The position numbers and the translations under genes are program-made. Source: Hyphomonadaceae bacterium (lineage in GTDB: Bacteria > Pseudomonadota > Alphaproteobacteria > Caulobacterales > Aquidulcibacteraceae). Taken from it: a stretch of 51,704 nucleotides of DNA. Numbering within the stretch: position 1 is the first letter of the stretch; every line of letters begins with the position of its first letter. Below, piece by piece: positions 25,925 through 35,208 of this stretch. The DNA is taken from the NCBI GenBank assembly GCA_014378995.1, contig JACMMP010000166.1, positions 1 through 51,704 of the forward strand. The letters run 5' to 3'. The notes beneath the pieces were generated by a model. The model had not been told where the DNA came from. It saw only the letters and a program-made list of their open reading frames with translations, and did no database searches.

Positions 25925-27214
25925 TCACGCCTTGAATGGATCGCGCATCAGGATGACGTCGTCGCGCTCCGGGCTCGTCGACACCAGAGCAGCTGGGCAA
26001 CCGATCAACTCCTCGATGCGGCGCACGTATTTGATCGCCTTTGCGGGCAGATCGCGCGAGGTGCGCGCGCCGCGCGTGGTTTCCTGCCAGCCTTCCAGCG
26101 TCTCATAGATCGGCGCGCAGGCGGCTTGGTCCTTCACGCTAGCGGGCAAGTAATCCAGGGTTTTGTCGCCGAGCTTGTAGCCGGTGCAAATCTTGATCTC
26201 CTTGAATGTGTCCAGCACGTCGAGCTTGGTCAGCGCTATGCCGTCGGCGCCAGAAAGCGCGATCGACTGGCGCACCAGCACGGCGTCGAACCAGCCGCAG
26301 CGGCGCGCGCGCCCCGTATTGGTGCCGACTTCATGGCCGATCTCGCCGAGCATTCTGCCGTTTTCGTCGTCGAGTTCGGTCGGAAACGGCCCGCCGCCGA
26401 CGCGTGTGGTGTAGGCCTTCACAAGCCCAAGCACATAAGTGATCGCGCGCGGGCCGACACCGGAGCCTGCCGCGGCTTGGCCCGCGACCACGTTCGATGA
26501 TGTGACGAACGGATAGGTGCCGTGATCGACGTCGAGCAGCACGCCTTGCGCGCCTTCGAACAGCACACGCTTGGAATCCTGGAACGCGTTGTTGAGCACG
26601 CGCCATGCTGGCTGCGCATACGGCAGCACTTTCGGCGCGATCTCGGCGAGTTCGCGCTTCAAAGCAGGCACGTCGATCTCGGGCAGGCCAAGCCCGCTGC
26701 GGAGCGCGTTGTGGTGCGCGGTGAGACGTTCGATCTTCCAGGCGATCGCTTCGGGATCGGAGAGATCAGCCACACGCAGCGCGCGGCGGCCGACCTTATC
26801 CTCATAGGCGGGGCCGATGCCGCGCTTAGTGGTGCCGATCGAAGACGCGCCTGCTTGCGCTTCGCGCGCGGCGTCGAGGTCGCGGTGGAATGGAAGGATG
26901 AGGCAAGCCTGGTCCGACAGCACCAGCATGTCGGGTGAGATTTTCACGCCCTGCGCGGTGATCTTCTCAATCTCGCTGGCGAGCGCCCAAGGATCGACGA
27001 CGACGCCGTTGCCGATGATGGAAAGCTTACCCTGCACCACGCCTGACGGCAGCAGCGCGAGCTTGTAGGTCGTATCGCCGACCACGAGCGTATGGCCGGC
27101 GTTATGGCCGCCCTGAAAGCGCACCACGACGTCAGCGCGATTGCACAGCCAATCGACGATCTTGCCTTTGCCTTCGTCACCCCATTGGGCGCCGACGACC
27201 ACCACAGCGGACAT
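25925..27214 (-). CDS. purA: Adenylosuccinate synthetase
   Basis: A 429-residue enzyme that joins IMP and aspartate using GTP in AMP synthesis. The GTP/IMP loop GDEGKGK lies at residues 12-18; NAGHT and VVGDTTYKL follow; [23 protein letters not shown] and the VEGAQG-type segment [23 protein letters not shown] are intact, and the C-terminal TKLDVLD and VRRIEELIG motifs are complete. I chose the ATG at MSAVVVVG rather than a start 17 codons upstream. It is a stand-alone gene. Confidence 0.98.
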   Translation of the reverse strand: MSAVVVVGAQWGDEGKGKIVDWLCNRADVVVRFQGGHNAGHTLVVGDTTYKLALLPSGVVQGKLSIIGNGVVVDPWALASEIEKITAQGVKISPDMLVLSDQACLILPFHRDLDAAREAQAGASSIGTTKRGIGPAYEDKVGRRALRVADLSDPEAIAWKIERLTAHHNALRSGLGLPEIDVPALKRELAEIAPKVLPYAQPAWRVLNNAFQDSKRVLFEGAQGVLLDVDHGTYPFVTSSNVVAGQAAAGSGVGPRAITYVLGLVKAYTTRVGGGPFPTELDDENGRMLGEIGHEVGTNTGRARRCGWFDAVLVRQSIALSGADGIALTKLDVLDTFKEIKICTGYKLGDKTLDYLPASVKDQAACAPIYETLEGWQETTRGARTSRDLPAKAIKYVRRIEELIGCPAALVSTSPERDDVILMRDPFKA

Positions 27215-27316
27215 GGAATCTCCTTGCCGGGCTGATCCGCCCGCCGTGCGCGTTGGTGGCCCCAATCACAGATTCAGGCAAGCATTGCGCAGCCAAAACG
27301 GCAGCGGCCGAGCGCC

Positions 27317-27901
27317 TCAATCGCCGAATTGATAGCCCACGCGGATGCCGATCTGATCGACGCCTTGATTGCGGCCGCTCCCGAGAATCTGGCCATGGCT
27401 CAGATGTTCGTAAAAGACCTGCCCCTCGAACGGCCCCTGAAAGTCGTACGTGAGGCCTAGCGAGGTGCGGAAGAGATCGCTGGAGCCGTACTGAACGTTC
27501 TCGGCGGCGAAAGCGGCCGCTTCCGGCGATCCGTTGGGGAAGGGATTTTCGAGTTCGCCGTCATGGATGACATAGCCGACGCCGGGCTCCAGCGCCCAAT
27601 TCTCGGCGAAGTCCCAGCGCCATTCGAGCCCGACGCCGCCGAAGCTCGTATCGCCCGCCGTGTTCACTGACGCCATAATGTAGGGCTGCGGCGACCAGGC
27701 CCAGCGCAGGAAGTCAGGCGAGTCGAACGAAACCTGGAACTCGACGTTCGGCCCGTCCTCCTTGTCGGCGTTCTTACAATTGATGACGCAGATATTATGC
27801 TGCATCACGCCGACATGGATTTCATCCACGCCCGCTTCGGCGGCTGGCGCGAACATCATCGCCGCGCCAAATATCGCCAGTCCCGCCGCTGTTCTGCGCA
27901 T
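27317..27901 (-). CDS. PagL-like acyloxyacyl hydrolase (lipid A deacylase family)
   Basis: A 194-residue outer-membrane beta-barrel of the PagL/acyloxyacyl hydrolase family, which removes a 3-linked acyl chain from lipid A. A signal peptide (RRTAAGLAIFGAAMMFAPAAEA) precedes alternating amphipathic strands typical of an eight-stranded barrel. The H-x-S catalytic pair is visible as H166-L-S168 in YEHLSHGQIL, followed by GRNQGVDQIGIRVGYQF as the last strand. Sequence around the middle has the family's SPDFLRWAWSPQPYIMASVNT and GGVGLEWRWDFAENWALEPGVGYVIHDGELENP. It is the downstream member of a tandem paralogous pair; the activity is inferred. Confidence 0.85.
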   Translation of the reverse strand: MRRTAAGLAIFGAAMMFAPAAEAGVDEIHVGVMQHNICVINCKNADKEDGPNVEFQVSFDSPDFLRWAWSPQPYIMASVNTAGDTSFGGVGLEWRWDFAENWALEPGVGYVIHDGELENPFPNGSPEAAAFAAENVQYGSSDLFRTSLGLTYDFQGPFEGQVFYEHLSHGQILGSGRNQGVDQIGIRVGYQFGD

Positions 27902-27960
27902 CGATTCTCCCCCGAAAGGCCGCGCGAACCTAGCGTGGCGGCGGAGACGGCGAAAGCGGC

Positions 27961-28563
27961 TTAGTCTGCTGGATCGGCGTCGAAACGGTATAGAAAACGT
28001 AAGCCCACATAATCCAGGCCCTGGTTACGGCCGCTATCCAGGATCTGGCCGTGGCTCATGTGCTGCCAATAGAGCTGCAGCGCGGCTCGCTCTCCCAGTT
28101 CTCGCTCCAAAGCGAACGAGCTGCGGAACAGGTCGCGCGAGCCAAGCAGCTGGTGATCGGCTTCGAACGCTATGCCTTCGGGCGAGAGCGGCGGGAAGGG
28201 ATTATCGATTTCGCCGTTGTGAACGATGTAGCCAAAACCCGGCTCGAAAGCCCAGCCATCGGCGAATTCCCAGCGCCAAACCACGCCGACGCCGCCGAAG
28301 GAGACGCCGTCTCCGGTATTGAGCGAGCCCATGATGTAGGGGCGCGGGGAGCCGATCAAGTTCAGGAAATCCGGCGAACTGGAGACGATCTCGAGTTCAA
28401 CGTTAGCGCCGTCTTCCTTGCCCTCGACAATCTCGCCTTGGTCCGAGCGGATGTTGCCGACGACGCCAAAGCGCACCTCGTCGATCTTGGCTTCAGCCGG
28501 CGCAGCGAACATGAGCCCCGCCGCAGCGATCAGCAGGCTAGAGCACAGCAGCTTCATTTTCAT
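27961..28563 (-). CDS. PagL-like acyloxyacyl hydrolase, tandem paralogue
   Basis: A 200-residue paralogue of the gene 59 bases downstream: same signal peptide plan (KMKLLCSSLLIAAAGLMFAAPAEA), same landmarks (SSSPDFLNLIGSPRPYIMGSLNT, GGVGVVWRWEFADGWAFEPGFGYIVHNGEIDNPFP) and the H-x-S pair in YWQHMSHGQILDSGRNQGLDYVGLRFLYRF. The aligned spacing and the conserved PHSLRxPYIMxSxNT-type segments show a duplication followed by divergence, so the two may act on different lipid A forms. A start at MKMKLL has no strong ribosome binding site. Confidence 0.84.
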   Translation of the reverse strand: MKMKLLCSSLLIAAAGLMFAAPAEAKIDEVRFGVVGNIRSDQGEIVEGKEDGANVELEIVSSSPDFLNLIGSPRPYIMGSLNTGDGVSFGGVGVVWRWEFADGWAFEPGFGYIVHNGEIDNPFPPLSPEGIAFEADHQLLGSRDLFRSSFALERELGERAALQLYWQHMSHGQILDSGRNQGLDYVGLRFLYRFDADPAD

Positions 28564-28649
28564 GGCGGTCCCCTCGCAGAGCGCCGACTTCAGCAGCGCA
28601 TGCGGTGAAACGCGGCGGTTCCGCGCGGGTTCCGCCTGTTACCGCAAGA

Positions 28650-30230
28650 TCAGAACCGCAGCACCTTGGCGTAACGCACCTGGGGTAGCGCCTTGATCCG
28701 GGTCAGCAGCGGCTCGGAGATGCCCTGATCGACCCCCACAAGCGCAATCGCATCCGCGCCTTCGCTTTCGCGGCCCAAGTTGAAGGTGGCGATATTCACG
28801 CCTTCCTCGGCCAACATCGTCCCCAGCGCGCCAATGAAGCCGGGCTTGTCCGAATTGTTGACGAACAAGATGACCGGATGAAACGCCGCTTCCAGCTGCA
28901 TCGTTTTCACTTCGACAATCTTCGGCGCGCCGGCGACCACCGTGCCGGCCAGTGACCGCCACTTGCCGCCGGTTTGGACTTTAATGCGGATCAGGCTGTC
29001 ATAGATCGGACTGGCGTCGCGCGTGCTTTCCGTCAGCGGCACGCCGCGCTCCTTTAGCAGCGCCGGCGCGGAGACGACATTCACGTCTTGAAGAAGCGGC
29101 CGCAGCAGCCCGGCCAGGGCAGACGCGGTGAGCGGCTTCATGTTGAGCTTGGTGACGTCGCCTTCGTACTCGATCTCAACTGCTTCCAGCCCGTCGTCGA
29201 CAATCTGCCCGGCGAACGCGCCTAGCCTTTCCGCCAAAGCCGCGAACGGCTTCAAGCGCGGCGCCTCTTCCGCCGTGATCGACGGCATGTTGAGCGCGTT
29301 CGTGACAGCGCCCGTTAGCAGATAGTCCGCCATCTGCTCGGCGACTTGTAGCGCGACGTTTTCCTGCGCTTCGTTGGTGGAGGCGCCGAGGTGGGGCGTC
29401 GCGATGAAATTCGGCGCGCCGAAAAGCACGTTCTCTTTCGCCGGCTCTATGGTGAACACGTCGAAGCCAGCGGCAGAGACTTGGCCGCTCTCCAGCGCTT
29501 CGCGCAACGCTTGTTCATCGACCAAGCCGCCGCGCGCGGCGTTGACGATGACGACGCCCTTCTTCGTCTTCGCCAGATTTTCGCGCGAGAGGATGTTCTT
29601 GGTCTTGTCCGTCATCGGCACGTGCAGCGAAATCACGTCGGCGCGCGGCAGCAGGTCTTCGAACTCGACCTTCTCGACGCCGATTTGCACGGCGCGCTCC
29701 GGCGAGAGGAACGGATCGTAGGCAATCACTTTCATTTTCAGGCCGAGCGCGCGGTCCGCGACGATCGATCCGATATTGCCGCAGCCGATGAGGCCCAGCG
29801 TCTTGGCGTAAAGCTCAACGCCCATAAAGCGGTTCTTCTCCCACTTGCCGGCCTGGGTGGAGATATCGGCGGCCGCGATCTGGCGCGCGGCGGCGAACAT
29901 GAGCGCGATGGCGTGCTCGGCGGTGGTGATCGAATTGCCGAACGGCGTGTTCATAACGACGATGCCGCGCGCGGTGGCGGCGGGAATGTCGACGTTATCA
30001 ACGCCGATGCCGGCGCGGCCGATCACTTTGAGTTTTGTAGCCGCGGCGATGATGTCCGGCTTCACCTTGGTGGCGGAGCGAATGGCAAGGCCATCATAAT
30101 TGCCGATGATTTCCCTGAGCCTCGCCGCGTCGGGACCGAGCTGCGGCTGGAAATCCACCTCGATGCCGCGCGACTTGAAGATGTTGACAGCGGCTTCGCT
30201 GAGTTCGTCGGAGATTAGAACTTTAGGCAT
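28650..30230 (-). CDS. serA: D-3-phosphoglycerate dehydrogenase
   Basis: A 526-residue long-form enzyme that oxidises 3-phosphoglycerate, committing carbon to serine. Rossmann motif GLIGCGNIGSIVADRALGL is near residues 147-165; the catalytic set is the Arg in NAARGGLVDEQALREAL, the Glu in PAKEN, and the His in ATPHLGAST. The intervening allosteric substrate-binding domain and a C-terminal ACT domain (about 455-526) are present, so this is the type inhibited by serine in some bacteria. It ends the operon serC, GNAT, serA; the GNAT gene ends just two bases before its ATG. Confidence 0.97.
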   Translation of the reverse strand: MPKVLISDELSEAAVNIFKSRGIEVDFQPQLGPDAARLREIIGNYDGLAIRSATKVKPDIIAAATKLKVIGRAGIGVDNVDIPAATARGIVVMNTPFGNSITTAEHAIALMFAAARQIAAADISTQAGKWEKNRFMGVELYAKTLGLIGCGNIGSIVADRALGLKMKVIAYDPFLSPERAVQIGVEKVEFEDLLPRADVISLHVPMTDKTKNILSRENLAKTKKGVVIVNAARGGLVDEQALREALESGQVSAAGFDVFTIEPAKENVLFGAPNFIATPHLGASTNEAQENVALQVAEQMADYLLTGAVTNALNMPSITAEEAPRLKPFAALAERLGAFAGQIVDDGLEAVEIEYEGDVTKLNMKPLTASALAGLLRPLLQDVNVVSAPALLKERGVPLTESTRDASPIYDSLIRIKVQTGGKWRSLAGTVVAGAPKIVEVKTMQLEAAFHPVILFVNNSDKPGFIGALGTMLAEEGVNIATFNLGRESEGADAIALVGVDQGISEPLLTRIKALPQVRYAKVLRF

Positions 30231-30232
30231 GG

Positions 30233-30814
30233 TCAATTTCCTTCGCGCCAATCGGCGCGTTCTAAGCGGTGAACGAGGCAATCGTCGTCGCCAAACATGC
30301 GGCGGCCCACGACTTGGAAGCCGAGGCGGCGATAGAAACGATGCGCCTCGGTGTTGCTCGTGAGCGGGTCGATGACGATGGCGGCGATGGCCGGTTCGGC
30401 GAAGCAGCGATCGATCACGGCTTCCATCATCGCGCGGCCGTGGCCGGCGTTGCGATCTCGGTCATCGCCAATCCAGATATCGATGGCGCGCAAGTTCGGT
30501 TCGATCTCGCCCCAATAGTGCGTTGGCTCAAGATGCGGATCGATCACCTGAATACCGCCGATCGGGCGGCGATCCAGTTCGGCGATATAGTAGCAGGTGA
30601 CATCCGAGTTGGCGGCGATCTCTTCGCACCACACCGCGTCGATGAACGCCTGCGGCGACGTCGGATCATCTGTGACGCAGGCAATCACCTCCGGGTCACG
30701 ATCCCAGCGCTCCAGCATTGGCACATCTTGTTGCGTCGCCTGGCGGATGGTGAGCGTCGCCTCGCCGGAGCGGACCACGATCGGCGGCCAGACGACGCTG
30801 CTCAGCGTCGCCAT
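30233..30814 (-). CDS. GNAT acetyltransferase, AAC(6')-like
   Basis: A 193-residue GNAT enzyme with the acetyl-CoA binding motif in IGDDRDRNAGHGRAMMEAVIDRCF near residues 113-137 and the following IDPLTSNTEAHRFYRRLGFQVVGRRMFGDDDCLVHRLER, a pattern shared with aminoglycoside 6'-N-acetyltransferases (Asp in I-x-x-D-P-x-x-x-N). Its location between serC (four bases before its ATG) and serA (two bases after its stop) shows it is expressed as part of the serine biosynthetic operon. That context argues for a metabolic or siderophore-type substrate and not for a resistance role, but the substrate is unknown. Confidence 0.83.
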   Translation of the reverse strand: MATLSSVVWPPIVVRSGEATLTIRQATQQDVPMLERWDRDPEVIACVTDDPTSPQAFIDAVWCEEIAANSDVTCYYIAELDRRPIGGIQVIDPHLEPTHYWGEIEPNLRAIDIWIGDDRDRNAGHGRAMMEAVIDRCFAEPAIAAIVIDPLTSNTEAHRFYRRLGFQVVGRRMFGDDDCLVHRLERADWREGN

Positions 30815-30818
30815 GGCG

Positions 30819-31982
30819 TCAGGCTGCCAGTTCGGCTGCGAGCGTCGCGAACGCCCAATCCAGCCACGGCGTCAGCGCTTCCACATCGGAGGCTTCCACC
30901 GTGCCGCCGCACCAGATGCGCAGGCCCGGCGGCGCGGAGCGGTAGGACGCCGCGTCAAACGCAACACCCTCTTTCTCCAGCAACGACGCAAGTTTCTTGG
31001 CGTATTCCGCCTGGCCGTCTGCGCTCAAGCCTGTGACACGTGCATCGACGACCTTCAGACAGACGCTCGTATTCGAACGCGTCGCCGCATCCTCGGCCAA
31101 GAAATCCACCCAATCGGTGCGCGCTGCCCAGTCGGCCAGCGCCTTCGTGTTGGCGTTGGCGCGCGCGTGCAGCGCCTCCAAACCGCCAATGCGTTCGGCC
31201 CATTTCAACGCATCGATGTAATCTTCCGTCGCAAGCAGCGATGGCGTATTGATGGTCGAGCCCTCGAAGATTTCGAGATCGACTTTGCCCTTCTTGGTCA
31301 GCCGGAAAATCTTCGGCAGCGGGCGCTCCGGCGTGTAGCTTTCCAGCCGCTCGATCGCGCGCGGGCCAAGGATCAGCATGCCGTGCGCGCCCTCGCCGCC
31401 CAGCACTTTCTGCCAGGAGAACGTCGTCACATCGCACTTCGACCAATCGATCGGTTGCGCGAACACGGCGCTGGTGGCGTCGTTGATGGTGATGCCTTCG
31501 CGGTCGGCGGCGATCCAATCGAAGCCGCGGATTTTCACGCCGGACGTGGTGCCGTTCTGGGTGAAGATGATGTCGGCGTCTTTGCGCGCCGCGCGCAGAT
31601 CGGGCAGCGCGCCATAGGGCGCGGTGTAAATCTTGGCGTCGAGCTTCAGCTGCTTGGCGTCGGTCACCCATTCTTCGCCGAAGCTTTCCCAGGCGAAAAT
31701 ATCGACAGACCGCGCTCCCAGCATCGACCACATCGCCATCTCGACGGCGCCTGTGTCGGAAGCCGGAACGATCGCAATCTTGTGGCTGTCCGGCACGCCG
31801 AGAATGGCGCGGGTGCGATCGATCGCTTCCTTGAGCTTGGCTTTGCCGGGCTTGGCGCGATGCGAACGCCCGAGCGCCGCGTCTTTCAACGCGTCCGTCG
31901 TCCAGCCAGGGCGTTTTTTGGTGGGGCCCGACGAAAATCGGGCATCGGCCGGGCGTAATTCCGGCTTTGCAATACTTGTCAT
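30819..31982 (-). CDS. serC: Phosphoserine aminotransferase
   Basis: A 387-residue fold-type I PLP enzyme converting 3-phosphohydroxypyruvate to phosphoserine. Motifs: [12 protein letters not shown] near the N-terminus, [14 protein letters not shown], the PLP-linked Lys in [17 protein letters not shown] near 195, and [16 protein letters not shown] near the C-terminus. It belongs to the alphaproteobacterial long branch that starts with xPxxxFSSGP. Translation begins at the ATG with GGGAG eight bases upstream; the ATG 15 bases before it lies inside the leader hairpin. First gene of serC, GNAT, serA. Confidence 0.96.
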   Translation of the reverse strand: MTSIAKPELRPADARFSSGPTKKRPGWTTDALKDAALGRSHRAKPGKAKLKEAIDRTRAILGVPDSHKIAIVPASDTGAVEMAMWSMLGARSVDIFAWESFGEEWVTDAKQLKLDAKIYTAPYGALPDLRAARKDADIIFTQNGTTSGVKIRGFDWIAADREGITINDATSAVFAQPIDWSKCDVTTFSWQKVLGGEGAHGMLILGPRAIERLESYTPERPLPKIFRLTKKGKVDLEIFEGSTINTPSLLATEDYIDALKWAERIGGLEALHARANANTKALADWAARTDWVDFLAEDAATRSNTSVCLKVVDARVTGLSADGQAEYAKKLASLLEKEGVAFDAASYRSAPPGLRIWCGGTVEASDVEALTPWLDWAFATLAAELAA

Positions 31983-32040
31983 CAACGTGTCTCCCATCCT
32001 CACAGATGGACGTCCGCCGTTGGGAGCGGATGGCCCACTC
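31983..32040 (-). promoter_or_regulatory. serC: Candidate serC leader RNA structure
   Basis: Directly upstream of the serC ATG two stem-loops can form. The distal one pairs GAGTGG with CCGCTC (32024-32040). The proximal one pairs CAACG with CGTTG and inside it GTC with GAC and CATC with GATG, with loop TGTGAG (31983-32022); its 3' side contains the GGGAG ribosome binding site, so folding would block translation. A conserved cis-acting element, the serC RNA motif, is known upstream of serC-serA operons in alphaproteobacteria; position and fold here are consistent with it. I could not check its covariance model. Confidence 0.6.
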
Positions 32041-32115
32041 ACCACCTGCTCCGGTTCGCGAGACTTGGCAATGCGCACTTTGCTAAGCTTTGCGTTAGCG
32101 CGACTAAACGCCGAG

Positions 32116-33156
32116 CTACTTGCCCGTAATTACAATCCGCGGCGCAGGCGGTGCGTTGGTCTCCGGCGGCGTTGGGTGCGAGGTGGGCGGCGGCGGCGGC
32201 GTGGGCTCGGCGGGGACAGCGGCTTCTTCTTCGAGGCCCGGCAGCATCGGATCTTCGAAGATCGCCGGCAGCTGCTTGGCCTTGCGCGGGCGGCGCTTTT
32301 TGCGCTGCGGCGCTTCGGGATGGCTCTCGACGCGATTGTGCAGCCGCCCAATCGAATCATCGAGTTCGCCGCGCAGGTACACCGAAACTTGCCCCAGCAG
32401 CCGGACGCTGGAGAGGGTTTGGATCGCGCGCATGTAACCGCCGCGCTTACTGGCTTGGAAGCCGACGACGCTCTCTAGATCGAGCCGGTCGCACCAATAG
32501 GGCGCGGCGTCGGCGAAGGCCGAGCCCGTGACGGGATCCTCATCGACGCCGACGCTGGGGCAGAAGAAACGCTGCACGAAATCGTAGGGCTTGCCCTCAT
32601 CGGCCGGCGCGCTGACCACAAGCATGCCTTGGCGCGGCCCCCGAATGACGCGGTTGATCGCCGCGATGTCGGGCTTCATGGCTCGCAATTGCGCTTCGCT
32701 TTCGAGCACGACGTTGGCGTATTCGGCGATGAAGGCGTCGTAGATGTCCGCGCCGCCTAAGGCCTCGCTCACGCTGTCGTCCGGCGTCCACGGCGCGCGC
32801 TGCTTGCGCGGCAGGTCGAGCGTGAACCCTTCCGGCGTGCGGCGCACGATCAGCGCACCCGCGTGCGTGTCGAACACCACGATTTCGAGATTGGGCTCCA
32901 GCTCCGTCAGCAGCACGGCGCCGGCGGCGAGGGTCGCGTGGCCGCACAACGGCACTTCCGTCGTCGGCGTGAACCAGCGCAGCTGGTAATTGCCGCCGAG
33001 CCCGGTCGGGACCATGAAGGCGGTCTCCGAGAGCTTATTCTCGGTCGCGATCGACTGCAGCACCGCGTCCGGCAGCCAGCGCTCAAGCGGCACGACCGCG
33101 GCGGGGTTGCCGGTGAACACGCGGTCCGTGAAGGCGTGGACGATCCAGATTTTCAT
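32116..33156 (-). CDS. PhzF-family isomerase with Pro-rich C-terminal extension
   Basis: A 346-residue protein. Residues 1-265 form the PhzF fold (two DAP-epimerase-like halves): [16 protein letters not shown], the catalytic Glu in [32 protein letters not shown], and [17 protein letters not shown]. PhzF enzymes isomerise phenazine precursors, but most chromosomal members have unknown substrates. After residue 268 comes an unusual tail (about 75 residues): a basic stretch [10 protein letters not shown], an acidic stretch, then a Pro-rich [15 protein letters not shown] ending APRIVITGK. The standard family ends around residue 265-300, so this tail is extra. Confidence 0.88.
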   Translation of the reverse strand: MKIWIVHAFTDRVFTGNPAAVVPLERWLPDAVLQSIATENKLSETAFMVPTGLGGNYQLRWFTPTTEVPLCGHATLAAGAVLLTELEPNLEIVVFDTHAGALIVRRTPEGFTLDLPRKQRAPWTPDDSVSEALGGADIYDAFIAEYANVVLESEAQLRAMKPDIAAINRVIRGPRQGMLVVSAPADEGKPYDFVQRFFCPSVGVDEDPVTGSAFADAAPYWCDRLDLESVVGFQASKRGGYMRAIQTLSSVRLLGQVSVYLRGELDDSIGRLHNRVESHPEAPQRKKRRPRKAKQLPAIFEDPMLPGLEEEAAVPAEPTPPPPPTSHPTPPETNAPPAPRIVITGK

Positions 33157-33271
33157 GCGCGGCCGCGAGTTTTCCTGCAAATGACCGCGAGATATGGCCG
33201 CTGGTGCGCCCCGGCGCCAGCATCAACACCGGTTAAGCGTGCGCTGCGCTCGCGCGTCTGGGGAAACGGCG

Positions 33272-34084
33272 CTAAGGGCGCTTCAGCGTCCAATTGTGCC
33301 CGAGCGGCCCGTGCCCCTGCCCGAGCCCTGGCGCGTGGCGGATGGCCTCCATGACGTAGTCCCGCGCCTTCTCCACCGAGGCTTCCAGCGGCATTCCTTG
33401 CGCGATGTAGGCGGCGATGGCTGACGCCAGCGTGCAGCCGGTGCCGTGCGTGGCGCGCGTCTCGATGCGCGGGCTTTCGAAAACCCGGTAACCTTCGCGT
33501 GTCAACAGCACGTCGCGGACGATGGCGCCGGCGATGTGGCCGCCTTTCACCAGCGCCGACCAGGCCCCGAGCTGCTCGACCAAAATTTCCGCCGCGTTCA
33601 TCTGCCCATCCAGGTCGCGCACTTCGACGCCGGTTAGCGCTTCAGCTTCGGGCGCGTTCGGCGTGACCATAACGGCGATCGGCATCAGCTCGTCGCGGAT
33701 AATTGCGATGGCGTCGTCGGCCAGCAGCGAGGCGCCGCCCTTGGCGATCATAACCGGGTCGAGCACAAGGGGAGCGCCGTCGCCCACCGCGTACCAGCCT
33801 TCGATCACCGTCCGCACATGCGCGGCCGAGCCCAGCATGCCGAGCTTCCAGGTGTCGGCGCCGAGATCGCTCATCACAGCTTCGATCTGCCCCTTTACGA
33901 TCTCGGTCGGCACTTCGTGCACGGCGGTGACGCCAAGCGTGTTCTGCACAGTGATCGCGGTGATCGCCGTCATGGCGTAGCCGCCGAGCGCCGTGACGGT
34001 TTTGATGTCCGCCTGAACGCCCGCGCCGCCGCCGCTATCGGAGCCGGCGATGATGAGGACGCGGCCTTTGGGTTCGGTGGTCAT
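33272..34084 (-). CDS. thiD: Hydroxymethylpyrimidine/phosphomethylpyrimidine kinase
   Basis: A 270-residue ribokinase-fold enzyme that makes HMP pyrophosphate for thiamine. Motifs: LIIAGSDSGGGAGVQADIKT at the N-terminus, GYAMTAITAITVQNTLGV, KLGMLGSA, VLDPVMIAKGGA, and the anion-hole/catalytic THGTGCTLASAIAAYIAQG near 214-233. I chose the second of two close ATGs (34084 over 34096). No other thiamine genes are adjacent. A long inverted repeat separates it from folP on the same strand. Confidence 0.95.
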   Translation of the reverse strand: MTTEPKGRVLIIAGSDSGGGAGVQADIKTVTALGGYAMTAITAITVQNTLGVTAVHEVPTEIVKGQIEAVMSDLGADTWKLGMLGSAAHVRTVIEGWYAVGDGAPLVLDPVMIAKGGASLLADDAIAIIRDELMPIAVMVTPNAPEAEALTGVEVRDLDGQMNAAEILVEQLGAWSALVKGGHIAGAIVRDVLLTREGYRVFESPRIETRATHGTGCTLASAIAAYIAQGMPLEASVEKARDYVMEAIRHAPGLGQGHGPLGHNWTLKRP

Positions 34085-34114
34085 GGGAGCGCTCATGCCA
34101 CGTGTGCGCGGGAT

Positions 34115-34221
34115 CGTCATCCTGGGGCTCGGCGCAGCCGAGAGCCCAGGACCCAGGGCCTACATACGGCTATACAATCCCCTGGGTCCTGGGCTCGCAC
34201 TCCGTGCGCCCCAGGATGACG
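34115..34221. repeat. Long inverted repeat, family with CCCTGGGTCC core
   Basis: CGTCATCCTGGGG opens the left arm and CCCCAGGATGACG closes the right arm; inside, CCCAGGACCCAGGG faces CCCTGGGTCCTGGG, giving a near-perfect cruciform around a short centre (about 34160-34178). It fills the space between folP and thiD. The inner core matches the repeat at 44891-45008, so both belong to one repeat family. Confidence 0.85.
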
Positions 34222-34223
34222 GC

Positions 34224-35066
34224 TCAATTTCCCAGCGCCCGCCACACCTTCACCGCCTGCACCGTTTCCGCCACATCGTGCACGCGCACAATTGCGGCGC
34301 CATTTTGCGCAGCAATCAGCGCCGCCGCAATTGAGCCGCCGAGGCGATCTTTGCCTGCGTCCTTGGCGCGCTCGTCGATGGCCGCGATGAAGCGTTTGCG
34401 CGACGCGCCGATGAGCACGGGCACGCCGGTCTCGTCGGCGATGCGCTGAACAGCGTTCAAAAGCGCCAGATTGTGCGCGAGCGTTTTGCCGAAGCCGATG
34501 CCGGGATCGACCCACAGGTCTGCGATCCCCTTGGCGCGCACCGCGATCACACGCGCGCGCAGAAATGCGATCACTTCGGCGACGACGTCATGATAGTGCG
34601 GGTTGGCCTGCATCGTGCGCGGCTCGCCCTGCATATGCATGAGGATGACCGGCCGTTGCAGCGACGCCGCGGTCTCCAATGCGCCCGGCGATTGCAGCGC
34701 TGCGACGTCGTTCCAGATCGATGCGCCGGCCGATATTGCGGCGAGCGCGACTTGCGGCTTCATCGTATCGACGGAGATGAGCGCGTTCGTGGAGGCGCGC
34801 AATGCGGCGATCACCGGGACGACGCGCGCAATCTCTTCCGACGCGTCCACCGGCTCGGCGCCGGGGCGAGTGGATTCCCCGCCAATGTCGATGATGTCGG
34901 CGCCCGCCTCAATCATAGCCAACGCGCGCGGCGCGGCCGCACCTTCCGAAGCACCACCGTCGGAGAAAGAATCCGGCGTCACATTGAGGACGCCCATGAC
35001 GTAAGGGCCGCCCGCCAGTCTCGGCGGCGGCATGGAAATGTGTTTCATCGGCAGCGCGGATGACAA
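34224..35066 (-). CDS. folP: Dihydropteroate synthase
   Basis: A 280-residue TIM-barrel enzyme that condenses p-aminobenzoate with the pterin diphosphate. Signature 1 is GVLNVTPDSFSDGG near 25-38, signature 2 is IIDIGGESTRPGAEPV, and the later NDVAALQS, ILMHMQGEPRTMQ, and DPGIGFGKTLAHNLALLNAV and IGASRKRFI segments are intact. I take the TTG start: GGAGG lies six bases upstream, whereas the internal ATG six codons later has none. It precedes thiD on the same strand with a repeat between them. Confidence 0.97.
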   Translation of the reverse strand: MSSALPMKHISMPPPRLAGGPYVMGVLNVTPDSFSDGGASEGAAAPRALAMIEAGADIIDIGGESTRPGAEPVDASEEIARVVPVIAALRASTNALISVDTMKPQVALAAISAGASIWNDVAALQSPGALETAASLQRPVILMHMQGEPRTMQANPHYHDVVAEVIAFLRARVIAVRAKGIADLWVDPGIGFGKTLAHNLALLNAVQRIADETGVPVLIGASRKRFIAAIDERAKDAGKDRLGGSIAAALIAAQNGAAIVRVHDVAETVQAVKVWRALGN

Positions 35067-35124
35067 AGCCCACCTCCCCGCGCAAGCTTGACGCGCAGTG
35101 GTTACCGCGCGCAGGTGTCGCGTT

Positions 35125-35136
35125 TCACGATCGTGA
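35125..35136. promoter_or_regulatory. Perfect 12-base palindrome between folP and NUDIX genes
   Basis: TCACGATCGTGA lies in the 142-base divergent intergenic region. It could be an operator for one of the two divergent genes; no known regulator matches by eye. May be chance in GC-rich DNA. Confidence 0.3.
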
Positions 35137-35208
35137 GAGCAACAAGATCAAGCGGTTGACGGCGCCGCTGCGTTGTTTTCCGCATTCCTGCAAGGCAAGT
35201 CTGCGATC

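Noticed and set aside
30233-30814. Aminoglycoside resistance gene
   Set aside because: Similarity is at GNAT subfamily level and the gene is tightly inside the serine operon, so resistance is not supported.
30597-31958. Plus-strand frame of 453 codons antisense to serC
   Set aside because: Shadow of serC, which has all PLP-enzyme motifs.
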